Assembly: GCF_003610535.1 (NCBI RefSeq)
Contig: NZ_RAPN01000005.1
Coordinates: 62,001-126,000 of the forward strand
Length of the DNA stretch: 64,000 nucleotides
Direction: 5' to 3'
Origin: Mangrovibacterium diazotrophicum
GTDB taxonomy: Bacteria > Bacteroidota > Bacteroidia > Bacteroidales > Prolixibacteraceae
Below are positions 54,138 through 63,289 of the stretch, one piece after another. The notes under the pieces were generated by a model. It saw only the letters and a program-made list of their open reading frames with translations. It was not told the origin of the DNA and ran no database searches. The position numbers and the translations under genes are program-made. The stretch's first letter is position 1. Each line of letters starts with the position of its first letter.

Positions 54138-54976
54138 TGAATCAAAAAGAACTTGAAGCTGCAAAACACCTGATAGAACTGGCACTGGAAGAAGATGTTG
54201 CCACCGGTGACCTGACGACCGACAACCTCATTCCTGCCGAGATGAAGCGCACAGCCTATTGGGCTGCCAAAGCCGATGGTATTGTCGCCGGACTGGAGAT
54301 CGCAGAAATGACCTTCCGCAAGCTGGACCCGGATTTGAAATGGAACATATTTTTCAATGACGGCAGCCGCGTGAAAAAAGGCGACATCATCGTTCGATTT
54401 GAAGCAACTTACCGGGCCTTACTGACGGGCGAGCGCACAGCACTGAATTTCGTGCAGCGGCTTTCGGGCGTTGCCAGCATGTCGGGCCTGTATGCCGATG
54501 CCGTGAAAGACTACAAAACGGAGATTCTCGACACGCGCAAAACACTTCCCGGCTTTCGCTTGCTAGATAAATACGCTGTCAAAACCGGCGGCGCAACCAA
54601 CCACCGCATTGGACTTTTCGATATGGTCATGATTAAGGATAACCACATCGATATTGCTGGCGGCATCAAACCGGCGGTGAAAGCTATCCGCGAGAAAGTT
54701 GCTCCGGAAATCAAAATTGAAGTTGAAACCACCAACCTTGACCAGGTAAAAGAAGCACTGGAGGCCGGCGCCGACATCATCATGCTCGACAATATGAGCA
54801 ACGAAACGATGACTGAAGCAGTCGAGTTAATTGCCGGAAAAGCAAAAGTTGAAGCATCGGGAAATATGACACTGGAACGTTTAGCAGGAGTTGCTGCAAC
54901 CGGCGTCGATTTCATTTCGATTGGTGCACTCACCCATTCGGTAGCAGCATTAGATATCAGTCAACGAATTGAATAA
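54134..54976 (+). CDS. nadC: nicotinate-nucleotide diphosphorylase (quinolinate phosphoribosyltransferase)
   Basis: Converts quinolinate and PRPP to nicotinate mononucleotide. It has 280 residues. Conserved marks: EEDVATGDLTTDNL, TGERTALNFVQRLSGVAS, DTRKTLPGFRLLDKYAVKTGGATNHR with the substrate-binding Arg and Lys residues, and IMLDNMSNETM. It overlaps nadB by 4 nt and coaX by 1 nt, so the three are translationally coupled. nadA is not in the window. Confidence 0.97.
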   Translation: MMNQKELEAAKHLIELALEEDVATGDLTTDNLIPAEMKRTAYWAAKADGIVAGLEIAEMTFRKLDPDLKWNIFFNDGSRVKKGDIIVRFEATYRALLTGERTALNFVQRLSGVASMSGLYADAVKDYKTEILDTRKTLPGFRLLDKYAVKTGGATNHRIGLFDMVMIKDNHIDIAGGIKPAVKAIREKVAPEIKIEVETTNLDQVKEALEAGADIIMLDNMSNETMTEAVELIAGKAKVEASGNMTLERLAGVAATGVDFISIGALTHSVAALDISQRIE

Positions 54977-55704
54977 TGAATTTAGTTATTGACATCGGGA
55001 ACACGCGTGTTAAATGGGCACTGTTTCGTGATCGCGAGCTCGTGACACAGGACTCGGCACCGGAACTTACGCTTCATGTACTTGGTCAAATCATCGGCGA
55101 TTTCCATGATGTCAAGCTAGCGATCCTGTCGTCGGTAAAAGAGTTCCCCAAAGAGTGCCGTGATTTGTTAACCGAAGTCACCGACTTATTCATCGAACTC
55201 AATCACAACACTCCCACTCCAATCGTCAATCGGTACCGAACTCCGGAGACCTTGGGACTGGACCGTTTGGCGGCTGCCATTGGGGCAAGTACCGCCTTTC
55301 CCGGCGATCCGCTTTTAATTATTGATGCCGGCACTGCCATAACTATTGATCTGGTCAGTCCGGCTAACGAATACCTTGGCGGCAACATTTCGCCCGGTAT
55401 CGAAACCCGCTTCCGGGCATTGAATCAGTTTACGGGTAAGCTACCTCTTATTCAATTAAAAAATGACTTTGAACCATTGGGCGGCGATACTGAATCGGCT
55501 ATTCGGGCAGGCGTGCAACAAGGCGTTATTTTCGAACTTGAATCGTACATCGCTCATTATAAAAAGGTATATCCCGAACTTGTTGTTGTCCTTACCGGCG
55601 GACATTCCAATTTCCTGATGAAGCACATTGGTGCAGAACTAAAACAGATCGAAAATCTGACGCTGACCGGCCTTCTCGAAATTTTAATGTTCAATGCCAG
55701 TTAG
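54976..55704 (+). CDS. coaX: type III pantothenate kinase
   Basis: Phosphorylates pantothenate, the first step of CoA synthesis, with the ASKHA fold. It has 242 residues: phosphate-1 motif VIDIGNTRVKWALF at the start, the pantothenate region TPETLGLDRLAAAIGAS, catalytic Asp in LIIDAGTAITIDLV, and VVLTGGHSNFLMKH near the end. Its ATG overlaps the nadC stop by 1 nt (TAATG). I see no classical terminator after it. Confidence 0.96.
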   Translation: MNLVIDIGNTRVKWALFRDRELVTQDSAPELTLHVLGQIIGDFHDVKLAILSSVKEFPKECRDLLTEVTDLFIELNHNTPTPIVNRYRTPETLGLDRLAAAIGASTAFPGDPLLIIDAGTAITIDLVSPANEYLGGNISPGIETRFRALNQFTGKLPLIQLKNDFEPLGGDTESAIRAGVQQGVIFELESYIAHYKKVYPELVVVLTGGHSNFLMKHIGAELKQIENLTLTGLLEILMFNAS

Positions 55705-56283
55705 TTGCCGCCTCAAAAACAACGCTCCAAAAAATGACAATTTCTTAACACGAGCTGACAGTAAACCAAACGGATAAGATAAATTCAACAACAACTTAAC
55801 TTATTTTTAGATGCAGAAAAAGTCAGCCGATGACACCATCGGGAATTTTGACCACACATTTCCACAAGTTGCGTTGTTTCCACCTTTACAATAATTCTAT
55901 TCAGTTAGAACCCACGATCAAGCCAAGCTTAAGATTTTCAGGAAATAAAAAAACTTAGCTACTAAAATAAAAGACAACATGTTAATCAGACACAAAAGAA
56001 AAACGGGTTTGAGCAGCGCTTCAAAACAAACTGCATCTTGCCGAAAAGCGTATAAAAATATCCTAAGCTGCAATTTGGCACAGCTTTTGAAATCTGAATA
56101 AATGATTCAATTGAATTCGAGAAGAAATTAAAACTGAACACATCTTAAAGATTATTTAGCAGTCGCAAAAGAAAATGGGCGGCGAAGAAAAGCAAAATAA
56201 ACTTATATTTGACCCTCTGTTATCGCTGTAGACCCAGCGAGATTTGAAAAATAAAAGTGTAATCTAAAATATTTTCAAAAAAA
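55705..56283. other. 579-bp non-coding stretch
   Basis: No supported gene. A weak hairpin AAGCTG/CAGCTT followed by TTTG lies near 56069-56092, and a 40-codon frame at 55979-56101 has no features of a real gene. A -7 box for the next gene (TATATTTG, 56204-56211) is near the right end. Confidence 0.5.
56204..56211 (+). promoter_or_regulatory. candidate -7 box of the TPR-protein operon
   Basis: TATATTTG matches TANNTTTG exactly, 72 bp before the start. The -33 region is not recognisable. Confidence 0.4.
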
Positions 56284-57930
56284 ATGAAGTCGTTTCTAAT
56301 TAAAACCAAAGTACTTACAACTATTTTGGCTGTTGCAATGAGCATCTCGGCCTTTGCGCAAAAAGAAATTACCGGAACCGTTTACCGTGAAGGAAAACCA
56401 GCTGCCGGTATCACCGTTGAGGCTCACAAATCGAGTGAAATGTTCATGACCAGCTTCGATGGAAAGTATAAACTGACCATTGATCCTGAAAAATGTAAAT
56501 ACCTGAAATTTACTTTCATCGATGAATCGAAGAAACTTGATTTGACTGGAAGTGAAGGCAATGTAATCAACTTTAGCTTCGACGGAACTCCGATTCCGGG
56601 AGAAGGTGACGGCGGCGGCGATGCAGCTGAAGTTGGCGTGGACTTGAGAACCAGCCAGGAATTGGTAAAAGCAAACGATACTGAATTCATGAGCCAATTC
56701 ACCTTGTACGATCAGTTCTACAAGCAAAAAGACTACAAATCGGCACTGCCTCACTGGAGAAAAGTATACAACAAATACCCAAAATCTTCAAGCAACCTGT
56801 ACATCCACGGTGTGAACATGTACTCGGCTAAAATTGAAGCAGCTACTGACAAAGCAACAAAAGACGCTTACATCGATACGTTGATGTCAATCTACGATCG
56901 TCGTATCAAATATTTCGACCAAAAAGGTTTTGTACTGGGTCGTAAAGCAACTGACTATGTGAAGTACAAACTGGGTGGAGACGAAATTTCGGAAGACGAA
57001 CGCAAAGCTGTATTGAAAAAAGCTTTCGCTGATCTGCAGGAATCAATTAAACTGCAAGGTGACGATGCTGAGCCAGCTGTAATGGTAATCGACATGCAGG
57101 TAATCAAAAGTTTGTTCCTGATGGGCGAGCTTACTAAAGAGCAGGTTGTTGGCAACTATGGTAGCTTGAGCAGAATTACAGATACGCAAATTGCAAAAGA
57201 TCCGAAGGACGAAAAAGCTCCGGTTGCCAAAGCGGAAATCGACAAAGCTTTCCAAACTTCAGGAGCTGCTGACTGTGAAGCTTTGATCGCTTACTACGAA
57301 CCTAAGTTCGATGAAATTTCAGGCGACATTGACGCTATGAAAAAAATGCTTCGCGCATTGGACCGTCAGGATTGTACTGAAAGCGAGTTGTTCGCTAAAG
57401 CATCTGAGAAATTGTACGAAATGGAGCCATCAGCAGAAGCTGCATTCAACATGGCCCGTTTGTTCGTAAAACGTGACGAGTTCGATCGTGCTAAAGAATA
57501 CTATCAAAAAGCCATCAGCGCTGAAACTGATAAAGAATTGTTGGGTAAATATTACTATGAGCTTGCTTTCTTTACTTACGCTAAAGAACGTGCTTATTCG
57601 AAAGCTCGCGACTATGCCCGCAAATCATTGGAAAATGATCCAAACTCAGGAAGAACATTGCTTCTGATGGGTGACATTTACGCACAAGCTGCCCGTACTT
57701 ACGGTGAGAATGACTTCGACCACACAACAGTTTACTGGTTGGCCGTTGACTATTACCAAAAAGCAAAACGCGTAGATCCGGACTTGACAGCGAAAGCAAA
57801 CGAACAAATCGCGACTTACCGCGTGTACTTCCCTGACAAAGAAACCTTGTTCTTCCAAGGTCAACAGGACGGACAAAGCTACAAACTCGGTGGATGGATT
57901 AACGAAACGACAACGATACGTGCAAAATAA
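56284..57930 (+). CDS. exported TPR protein with carboxypeptidase-regulatory-like domain
   Basis: A 548-residue envelope protein of no named function. Signal peptide about 1-25 (ISAFAQ), a small Ig-like carboxypeptidase-regulatory domain (27-105: KEITGTVYREGKPAAGITVEA), a Gly-rich hinge (GEGDGGGDAAE), then TPR-type helices: FYKQKDYKSALPHWRKVYNKYP around 150, and FVKRDEFDRAKEYYQKAISAE and KARDYARKSLENDPNSGRTLLLMGDIYAQAAR after 395. Codons are strongly biased, suggesting an abundant protein. It heads the run that includes the LptC-like and PpiD-like genes, so a role in outer-membrane assembly is plausible but not shown. Confidence 0.8.
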   Translation: MKSFLIKTKVLTTILAVAMSISAFAQKEITGTVYREGKPAAGITVEAHKSSEMFMTSFDGKYKLTIDPEKCKYLKFTFIDESKKLDLTGSEGNVINFSFDGTPIPGEGDGGGDAAEVGVDLRTSQELVKANDTEFMSQFTLYDQFYKQKDYKSALPHWRKVYNKYPKSSSNLYIHGVNMYSAKIEAATDKATKDAYIDTLMSIYDRRIKYFDQKGFVLGRKATDYVKYKLGGDEISEDERKAVLKKAFADLQESIKLQGDDAEPAVMVIDMQVIKSLFLMGELTKEQVVGNYGSLSRITDTQIAKDPKDEKAPVAKAEIDKAFQTSGAADCEALIAYYEPKFDEISGDIDAMKKMLRALDRQDCTESELFAKASEKLYEMEPSAEAAFNMARLFVKRDEFDRAKEYYQKAISAETDKELLGKYYYELAFFTYAKERAYSKARDYARKSLENDPNSGRTLLLMGDIYAQAARTYGENDFDHTTVYWLAVDYYQKAKRVDPDLTAKANEQIATYRVYFPDKETLFFQGQQDGQSYKLGGWINETTTIRAK

Positions 57931-58501
57931 ACAGTTCAACAAACTGAATACAAAACAGCTAAGCATTGCAGTTCTCTTAACGGGAATTGCAGTGCTTTTC
58001 TTTTCATGTGCCAACAAGATTGAAAAAATCAAGGAGCTTTCCTCGGCCGACCAATTGCCCGGCATGGAGGCTACCCAGTTCGAAATGATCCAGTCCGATT
58101 CGGCCATTGTTCGTTTCAAACTGATTGCTCCGCGAATGATCCGTTACGACCAGGAAAAAGAGCCGTTCATTGAGTTTCCGGAAGGAATCGAAATCGAGAA
58201 ATTCGACGGCCAGATGCGAATTGTTTCGCGAATTACAGCGGACTATGCGCGCTACCTGGATAACGAAGAAAAGTGGTTGGCCAAAAACAATGTGGTTGCG
58301 GTAAACGAAGAGGGCGATTCATTAAAAACAGAAGAACTGATTTGGGAAGAAAAGAAAGGAAAGATTTTCTCGGACCAGTTTGTAAAAATTATACGCAAGG
58401 ATCAAATCATTAACGGTATCGGTTTTGAATCGGATCAGGATTTAATGAACTGGGAAATTAAAAAACCCACCGGAACTTTGTACCTTGATGTCGCAAATTA
58501 G
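57920..58501 (+). CDS. lptC: LptC-like lipopolysaccharide export protein
   Basis: Periplasmic bridge protein carrying LPS from the inner-membrane ABC transporter to LptA. It has about 193 residues. The signal is lipoprotein-like (AVLLTGIAVLFFSC), followed by the beta-jellyroll DSAIVRFKLIAPRMIRYD... IVSRITADYARYLDNEEKW typical of LptC. I start it at GTG 57920, overlapping the TPR gene by 11 bp; an ATG at 57890 is the alternative and would overlap by 41 bp. The next gene (CNNM-type) starts 3 bp downstream. Confidence 0.85.
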   Translation: MQNKQFNKLNTKQLSIAVLLTGIAVLFFSCANKIEKIKELSSADQLPGMEATQFEMIQSDSAIVRFKLIAPRMIRYDQEKEPFIEFPEGIEIEKFDGQMRIVSRITADYARYLDNEEKWLAKNNVVAVNEEGDSLKTEELIWEEKKGKIFSDQFVKIIRKDQIINGIGFESDQDLMNWEIKKPTGTLYLDVAN

Positions 58502-58504
58502 AAC

Positions 58505-59776
58505 ATGGAAACCCTCATTATAACCATTTTTCTCACGATTGTCTTTTCCGCCTTTTTCTCAGGGATGGAAATTGCCTTTGTCTCGGCGAACAAATTGCGC
58601 CTGGAACTCGACAAAAAGCAAGAATCACTTAATTCTAAAATTCTGACCATTTTTACCCGGAATCCGGGGCAGTACATTGCCACCATGCTGGTCGGAAACA
58701 ATGTGGCACTGGTTATTTACGGGGTGGCGTTTGCCAAGCTGCTGGAGCCCTTTTTCCAGAGTTTCCTGGCAACCGACGGGGCTGTACTTTTCCTGCAGAC
58801 CGTCTCCTCAACACTGATAATTCTGGTTACGGCCGAGTTTTTACCCAAAACGCTGTTCCGAATAAACCCGAACATCGTTCTTCGTCTTTTCGCCGTTCCT
58901 CTGATCATTTTTTACTTCCTCTTCTACCCGCTCACCCGAATCACAATGGGCATCAGCAAATTTTTGCTGAACGGCATTTTCAGAGCTGCCATTGACAAGG
59001 ACGAGGAAAAAATTGTATTCAGCCGGATTGACCTCGACCACTTTGTAAATGAGCCCGACAATCCCGATCACCAGCCGCGTCATTCTCAGGAAAACGAATT
59101 GAAACTTTTCCGAAATGCGCTGGACTTCTCGAAAGTGAAGCTGCGTGAGATCATGGTTCCCAGAACGGAAATCGAAGCCATGGATATTGAGTCGGGTATT
59201 GAAGAGCTGCGTCAAAAATTCATCGATACCGGTTATTCCCGAATCCTGTTTTATAAAGAAAACATCGACAACATTATCGGATACATTCACCATTCGGTAA
59301 TTTTTACCAGCCCCGAGTCGATCCGTCAAAACCTGAAAAAAGTGCTCATCGTTCCCGAGACGATGCCGGCCAGTAAACTGCTTAGCAAATTCATTTCGCA
59401 ACACCGCAGCATTGCTGTTGTTGTTGACGAGTTTGGCGGAACATCCGGACTGGTGACCATTGAAGATATTCTGGAAGAAATTTTCGGCGAAATTGAAGAC
59501 GAACACGACACTATCGACTTTGTTGACCGCAAAATTAGCGACACCGAATACATCCTTTCTGCCCGTATTGAACTCGACTATTTGAATGATAAATACAACC
59601 TCAATTTCCCGGTCGAAGAGAACTACGAAACACTGGCCGGCTTCATTCTTTTTCACCACGAAAACATTCCGAAAATCAATACGGTTATCACCATCAACGA
59701 CTTTCAGTTTAAAGTGTTAAAAGCCAGCAACACCCGTATTGAACTGGTAAAACTGCACATATTAGATAACAGCTAA
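58505..59776 (+). CDS. CNNM-domain (DUF21) membrane protein with CBS pair
   Basis: A 423-residue hemolysin-family/CorC-type protein. The DUF21/CNNM membrane domain has helices at about 1-22, 60-85, 95-120 and 125-150. Two CBS repeats follow (about 210-335: VKLREIMVPRTEIEAMDI and VLIVPETMPASKLLSKFISQ), then a CorC_HlyC domain from about 345 (YILSARIELDYLNDKYNLNFPV). Family members bind adenine nucleotides and act in Mg2+ or Co2+ efflux; some Bacteroidetes gliding proteins (GldE) belong here. It lies 3 bp after lptC. Confidence 0.9.
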   Translation: METLIITIFLTIVFSAFFSGMEIAFVSANKLRLELDKKQESLNSKILTIFTRNPGQYIATMLVGNNVALVIYGVAFAKLLEPFFQSFLATDGAVLFLQTVSSTLIILVTAEFLPKTLFRINPNIVLRLFAVPLIIFYFLFYPLTRITMGISKFLLNGIFRAAIDKDEEKIVFSRIDLDHFVNEPDNPDHQPRHSQENELKLFRNALDFSKVKLREIMVPRTEIEAMDIESGIEELRQKFIDTGYSRILFYKENIDNIIGYIHHSVIFTSPESIRQNLKKVLIVPETMPASKLLSKFISQHRSIAVVVDEFGGTSGLVTIEDILEEIFGEIEDEHDTIDFVDRKISDTEYILSARIELDYLNDKYNLNFPVEENYETLAGFILFHHENIPKINTVITINDFQFKVLKASNTRIELVKLHILDNS

Positions 59777-59869
59777 AATAAAAACCGAACAGTAAGGTTT
59801 AAAAGCTAAAATTGTTATCTTCGTACCGCTAAAAATTAAGTAAACAAACAAATTTAGAATCATAAGTAA

Positions 59870-61987
59870 ATGGCTACCTTACAGAGAATTCGTAATCGTG
59901 CAGGTATCTTAGTAGCGATCATTATTGGTCTTGCCTTAGTGGCTTTCATTTTGGGAGACATTCTTAATGCAAGTAATTCATTATTAAGACCTAACCAACT
60001 TAAAATTGCAGAAATAAACGGCGAATCAGTTCAATATCCTGATTTCCAAAAGAAAGTGGAAGAAACAGCCGAAATTTACAAAATGAACACTGGCCAAACC
60101 CAGTTGAACGACAATGCCTGGGCTCAAATTCGTGAGCAAGTGTGGCAACAATACGTTCGCGAAGCGGTGATGGGCGATGTGTACGAAGATTTAGGTCTTG
60201 CTGTAAGCGGCGACGAATTGTTCGACATGGTACAAGGTTCAAACCTTCACCCGGTAATTCAACAGTTGTTCACCAACCCGAACACAGGACAAGTTGACCG
60301 TACTGCTGTGCTTCAGTTTTTGAAAGCCATCAACTCTGGTCAGGCAACTGCTCAACAAAAAGCATACTGGTTGTACATCGAAGATCAAATCAAAGAAGAA
60401 CGTATTCAAACAAAATACAACAACCTTGTTCGCCAGGGATTGTACGTTACCAGTGCTGAAGCGAAAGAAAGTCTGAACGAAAAAAACAAAAACGTAAACA
60501 TCGAATTTGTAAGTCTTCCATACGCTTCGATTTCAGACAGCGCAGTATCTGTTAACGAAAAAGATTTGCAAGCATACTACGATGAGCACAAGGAAACCTA
60601 CAAACAAGATGCAACCCGCACTATTGAATATTTGGTTTTCCCTGTAGCAGCTACCGAAGAAGATGATGCTAATACCTTGAAATGGATCGAAGACGTAAAA
60701 CCTGAATTCGAAACGATCCAGGACAATGCACAATATGTGAACGTAAACTCTGATGTTCGTTTCCAGAATGTTTACGAAAAACAAGACGAAATGCCTGAAA
60801 ACATTGCAGACTTCGCTTTCAGCGGAAACGTTGGCGATGTGTTCGGACCTTTCAAAGAAAACAACGCTTATAAATTGGTAAAAATTGACGACATCAAAAA
60901 TCTTCCGGATTCAGTTGAAGCTCGTCACATCCTGATTAAACCGGAAACCACTGGTAGCTACGATGCAGCTTTGGCATTGGCTGACAGCTTGAAAAACCTG
61001 GTTGAAAAAGGTGAAAGCTTTGCCAAATTAGCTGGAATCTATTCTGAAGACCCGGGATCAGCTGCTAAAGGTGGTGACTTGGGTTGGTTCAAGAAAAACC
61101 AAATGGTGAAACCTTTCGAAGAAGCTGCTTTCAACGGTGATGTAAACAAATTGTACGTTACAACAACACAGTTCGGTGTTCACCTGATTCAGCCGACTAA
61201 AAAAGGTAAAGAAGTTAAACAAGTACGTTTGGCCGAATTGATTCGCAACATTGAGCCAAGTACAAAAACATACCAAACCGTTTATGGAAAAGCCAGCAAG
61301 TTTGCCAGCGAAAACACCAGCGGTTCTGCTTTCGACGAAGCTGCAAAAACAGAAGGTTTGAGCAAACGCGTTGCCCGTGTTAGCGAAAACGACCGTCAGG
61401 TTGTTGGTTTGGACCAATCGCGCAACATGATCCGCGCGGCTTACACAGCTGATGTGAACGACATTTTGGTGAATAACGAAGGTTCAACCATCTTCGAATT
61501 CGGCGACAACTTCGTGATTGCGAAATTGGCAAGTGTTCAGCCTGAAGGTTATGCTCCGTTGAACGAAGTTGCTCCAACAATCAAACTGGCAGTTTTGAAA
61601 GAGAAAAAAGGCGAAGCATTGGTTGCTAAAATGAAAGAAGCTGCTTCATCTGACGATATCGATGCAATTGCATCAACCTTGGGAACTGAAGTAAAATCAG
61701 CTGCCAACATCCACTTCGACTTGTACTCAGTACCGGTAATCGGTGTTGAACCAGCCGTAGTTGGAACAGTAGTTAGCATGGAACAAGGTAAAATCTCAGC
61801 TCCGATTAAAGGAAACAATGGCGTTTACATCACCAAAGTGGTTGCCATCAACGAGCTGAACAATACAAACGCAGAAGCTGAAAAAGCTCGTCTGGAACAA
61901 TCATTGGCTTACCGTGCCAACTACCAGGCTTACGAAGCACAACGCAGCGCTGCCGAAATCGACGACAGAAGAGCGAAATTCTATTAA
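59870..61987 (+). CDS. PpiD-like membrane-anchored peptidyl-prolyl isomerase/chaperone
   Basis: A 705-residue periplasmic folding factor. An N-terminal anchor (about 10-32: ILVAIIIGLALVAFILGDIL) is followed by a SurA_N-type chaperone part (about 40-240). A parvulin-type rotamase domain begins near residue 347 (VEARHILIKPETTG... GGDLGWFKKNQMVKPFEEAAF). A second, diverged parvulin-like segment is seen toward the end. Its codon use is strongly biased, like an abundant protein. It closes the envelope set after a 93-bp gap with its own candidate promoter (TATCTTCG, 59816-59823). Confidence 0.93.
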   Translation: MATLQRIRNRAGILVAIIIGLALVAFILGDILNASNSLLRPNQLKIAEINGESVQYPDFQKKVEETAEIYKMNTGQTQLNDNAWAQIREQVWQQYVREAVMGDVYEDLGLAVSGDELFDMVQGSNLHPVIQQLFTNPNTGQVDRTAVLQFLKAINSGQATAQQKAYWLYIEDQIKEERIQTKYNNLVRQGLYVTSAEAKESLNEKNKNVNIEFVSLPYASISDSAVSVNEKDLQAYYDEHKETYKQDATRTIEYLVFPVAATEEDDANTLKWIEDVKPEFETIQDNAQYVNVNSDVRFQNVYEKQDEMPENIADFAFSGNVGDVFGPFKENNAYKLVKIDDIKNLPDSVEARHILIKPETTGSYDAALALADSLKNLVEKGESFAKLAGIYSEDPGSAAKGGDLGWFKKNQMVKPFEEAAFNGDVNKLYVTTTQFGVHLIQPTKKGKEVKQVRLAELIRNIEPSTKTYQTVYGKASKFASENTSGSAFDEAAKTEGLSKRVARVSENDRQVVGLDQSRNMIRAAYTADVNDILVNNEGSTIFEFGDNFVIAKLASVQPEGYAPLNEVAPTIKLAVLKEKKGEALVAKMKEAASSDDIDAIASTLGTEVKSAANIHFDLYSVPVIGVEPAVVGTVVSMEQGKISAPIKGNNGVYITKVVAINELNNTNAEAEKARLEQSLAYRANYQAYEAQRSAAEIDDRRAKFY

Positions 61988-62010
61988 TCGACGCTCACAA
62001 GATATTTGGA

Positions 62011-62039
62011 AAAGCAGGCTATTGGGCCTGCTTTTTTTG
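62011..62039 (+). terminator. terminator after the PpiD-like gene
   Basis: AAAGCAGGC (62011-62019) pairs perfectly with GCCTGCTTT (62026-62034) around a 6-nt loop, followed by TTTTGT. Confidence 0.88.
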
Positions 62040-62169
62040 TTTCCCACAATTGCATGCCTTCACGCTACTATAGTCCGGTATCATTTGTATTTTGTTTTTC
62101 ACGCGGGTTCCGCCCATCAATAAAAGTAAAAGGAACTTTTTTGCTATTTTTGGGAAAACTCAAATCGAA

Positions 62170-63105
62170 ATGAAAAAACTACACTTCTTCTTATTACTAC
62201 TTGTTATCGCCTTCACTGCTTGTACTGAAGCTCCGAAGCAAGTCTACCTGTTTTCTTATTTCAAAGACAACGGACAGGACGGACTTCACCTGGCATACAG
62301 CCTCGATGGCTATCACTTCGACGCGCTGAACAACGACTCGTCGATTCTAACGCCAATGGTTGCCGACGACAAACTGATGCGCGACCCCTGCATCATCCCG
62401 GGGCCAGACGGCAAATTCCACATGGTCTGGACTGTAAGCTGGAACGACCGCGGCATTGGCTACGCTTCATCTGCAGACCTGATCAACTGGTCGGAGCAGC
62501 AATTTGTGCCGGTAATGCAAGACGAACCGACCGCCCTGAACTGCTGGGCACCGGAGTTGATTTACGATGCCGACAGCGCTCAATACATGATTTACTGGGC
62601 CACCACCATCCCCGACCGTTTTGAGGCGGGCTCGGAACAGGGCGACAGCAAATACAACCACCGCATGTATTACACCACTACAAAAGACTTTATCACTTTC
62701 AGCCCGACAAAACTGTTATACGACGAAGACTTCAATGTGATCGATGCGGTGATCAAAAAGATTAACGGCGAATACCTGATGTTCCTGAAGGACGAAACCC
62801 GCTACCCGCCGAAAAAACACATTCGCATTGCCAAAAGCAACTCCCTTTACGGCGGCTATAAACTGGCTACCGGCCCCATTTCGCCCGACTGGGTAGAAGG
62901 ACCAACCGTAGCGGAGGTTGACGGCGCCTGGGTGGTTTATTACGACGAATACACACGCCACCACATGGGAGCAATCCGCTCGACCGACCTGGAGAACTGG
63001 GAAGTGATTAACGACTCGATCAGCTTCCCCGAGGGAACCCGTCACGGCACGGTGTTCAAAGCCGACGAAACGGTATTGAGCAACCTGCTCGAATATTTCA
63101 AATAA
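62170..63105 (+). CDS. GH43-like lipoprotein (five-bladed propeller glycosidase)
   Basis: A 311-residue lipoprotein: the signal ends FTAC (Cys17 or nearby) from the ATG at 62170; the longer frame starts in the terminator region. The blades resemble glycoside hydrolase family 43 (arabinofuranosidase/xylosidase): LMRDPCIIPGPDGKFHMVWT, with the Asp as base; ALNCWAPELIYD, where many GH43 members have Asp; FNVIDAVIKKINGEYLMFLKD; and WVEGPTVAEVDGAWVVYYDEY, with the Glu as acid. If active it would cut arabinose- or xylose-bearing glycans outside the cell. The gene is bounded by terminators. Confidence 0.78.
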   Translation: MKKLHFFLLLLVIAFTACTEAPKQVYLFSYFKDNGQDGLHLAYSLDGYHFDALNNDSSILTPMVADDKLMRDPCIIPGPDGKFHMVWTVSWNDRGIGYASSADLINWSEQQFVPVMQDEPTALNCWAPELIYDADSAQYMIYWATTIPDRFEAGSEQGDSKYNHRMYYTTTKDFITFSPTKLLYDEDFNVIDAVIKKINGEYLMFLKDETRYPPKKHIRIAKSNSLYGGYKLATGPISPDWVEGPTVAEVDGAWVVYYDEYTRHHMGAIRSTDLENWEVINDSISFPEGTRHGTVFKADETVLSNLLEYFK

Positions 63106-63124
63106 ACCGAATTGACAAAATAGA

Positions 63125-63163
63125 AAATGACCGGGCGGCTTGAAGTCACCCGGTCATTTCGTT
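63125..63163 (+). terminator. terminator after the GH43-like gene
   Basis: A perfect 11-bp stem, AAATGACCGGG (63125-63135) with CCCGGTCATTT (63149-63159), followed by CGTTTTC. The T-run is short. Confidence 0.7.
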
Positions 63164-63186
63164 TTCTGCAAGAACCTGAGGTTGTC

Positions 63187-63208
63187 AATATTAGCTAAAC
63201 CTAATATT
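63187..63208. promoter_or_regulatory. inverted repeat before the protease gene
   Basis: AATATTAG (63187-63194) and CTAATATT (63201-63208) form a perfect 8-bp palindrome with a 6-nt centre, about 80 bp upstream of the protease start. It is a possible operator; no regulator is nearby. Confidence 0.3.
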
Positions 63209-63289
63209 TATCAGTCAAAGCCTTAGCCCGAAAATGTATCTTGCGCGCACAAATTTTGAAACATCATTCAATAAATCATTGAGCGTAAA

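Noticed and set aside
55979-56101. 40-codon plus-strand frame in the gap after coaX
   Set aside because: No ribosome site, no promoter and no recognisable protein features.
58841-59659. 272-codon minus-strand frame
   Set aside because: It is opposite the CNNM/CBS gene, which has full domain structure and fits its operon.
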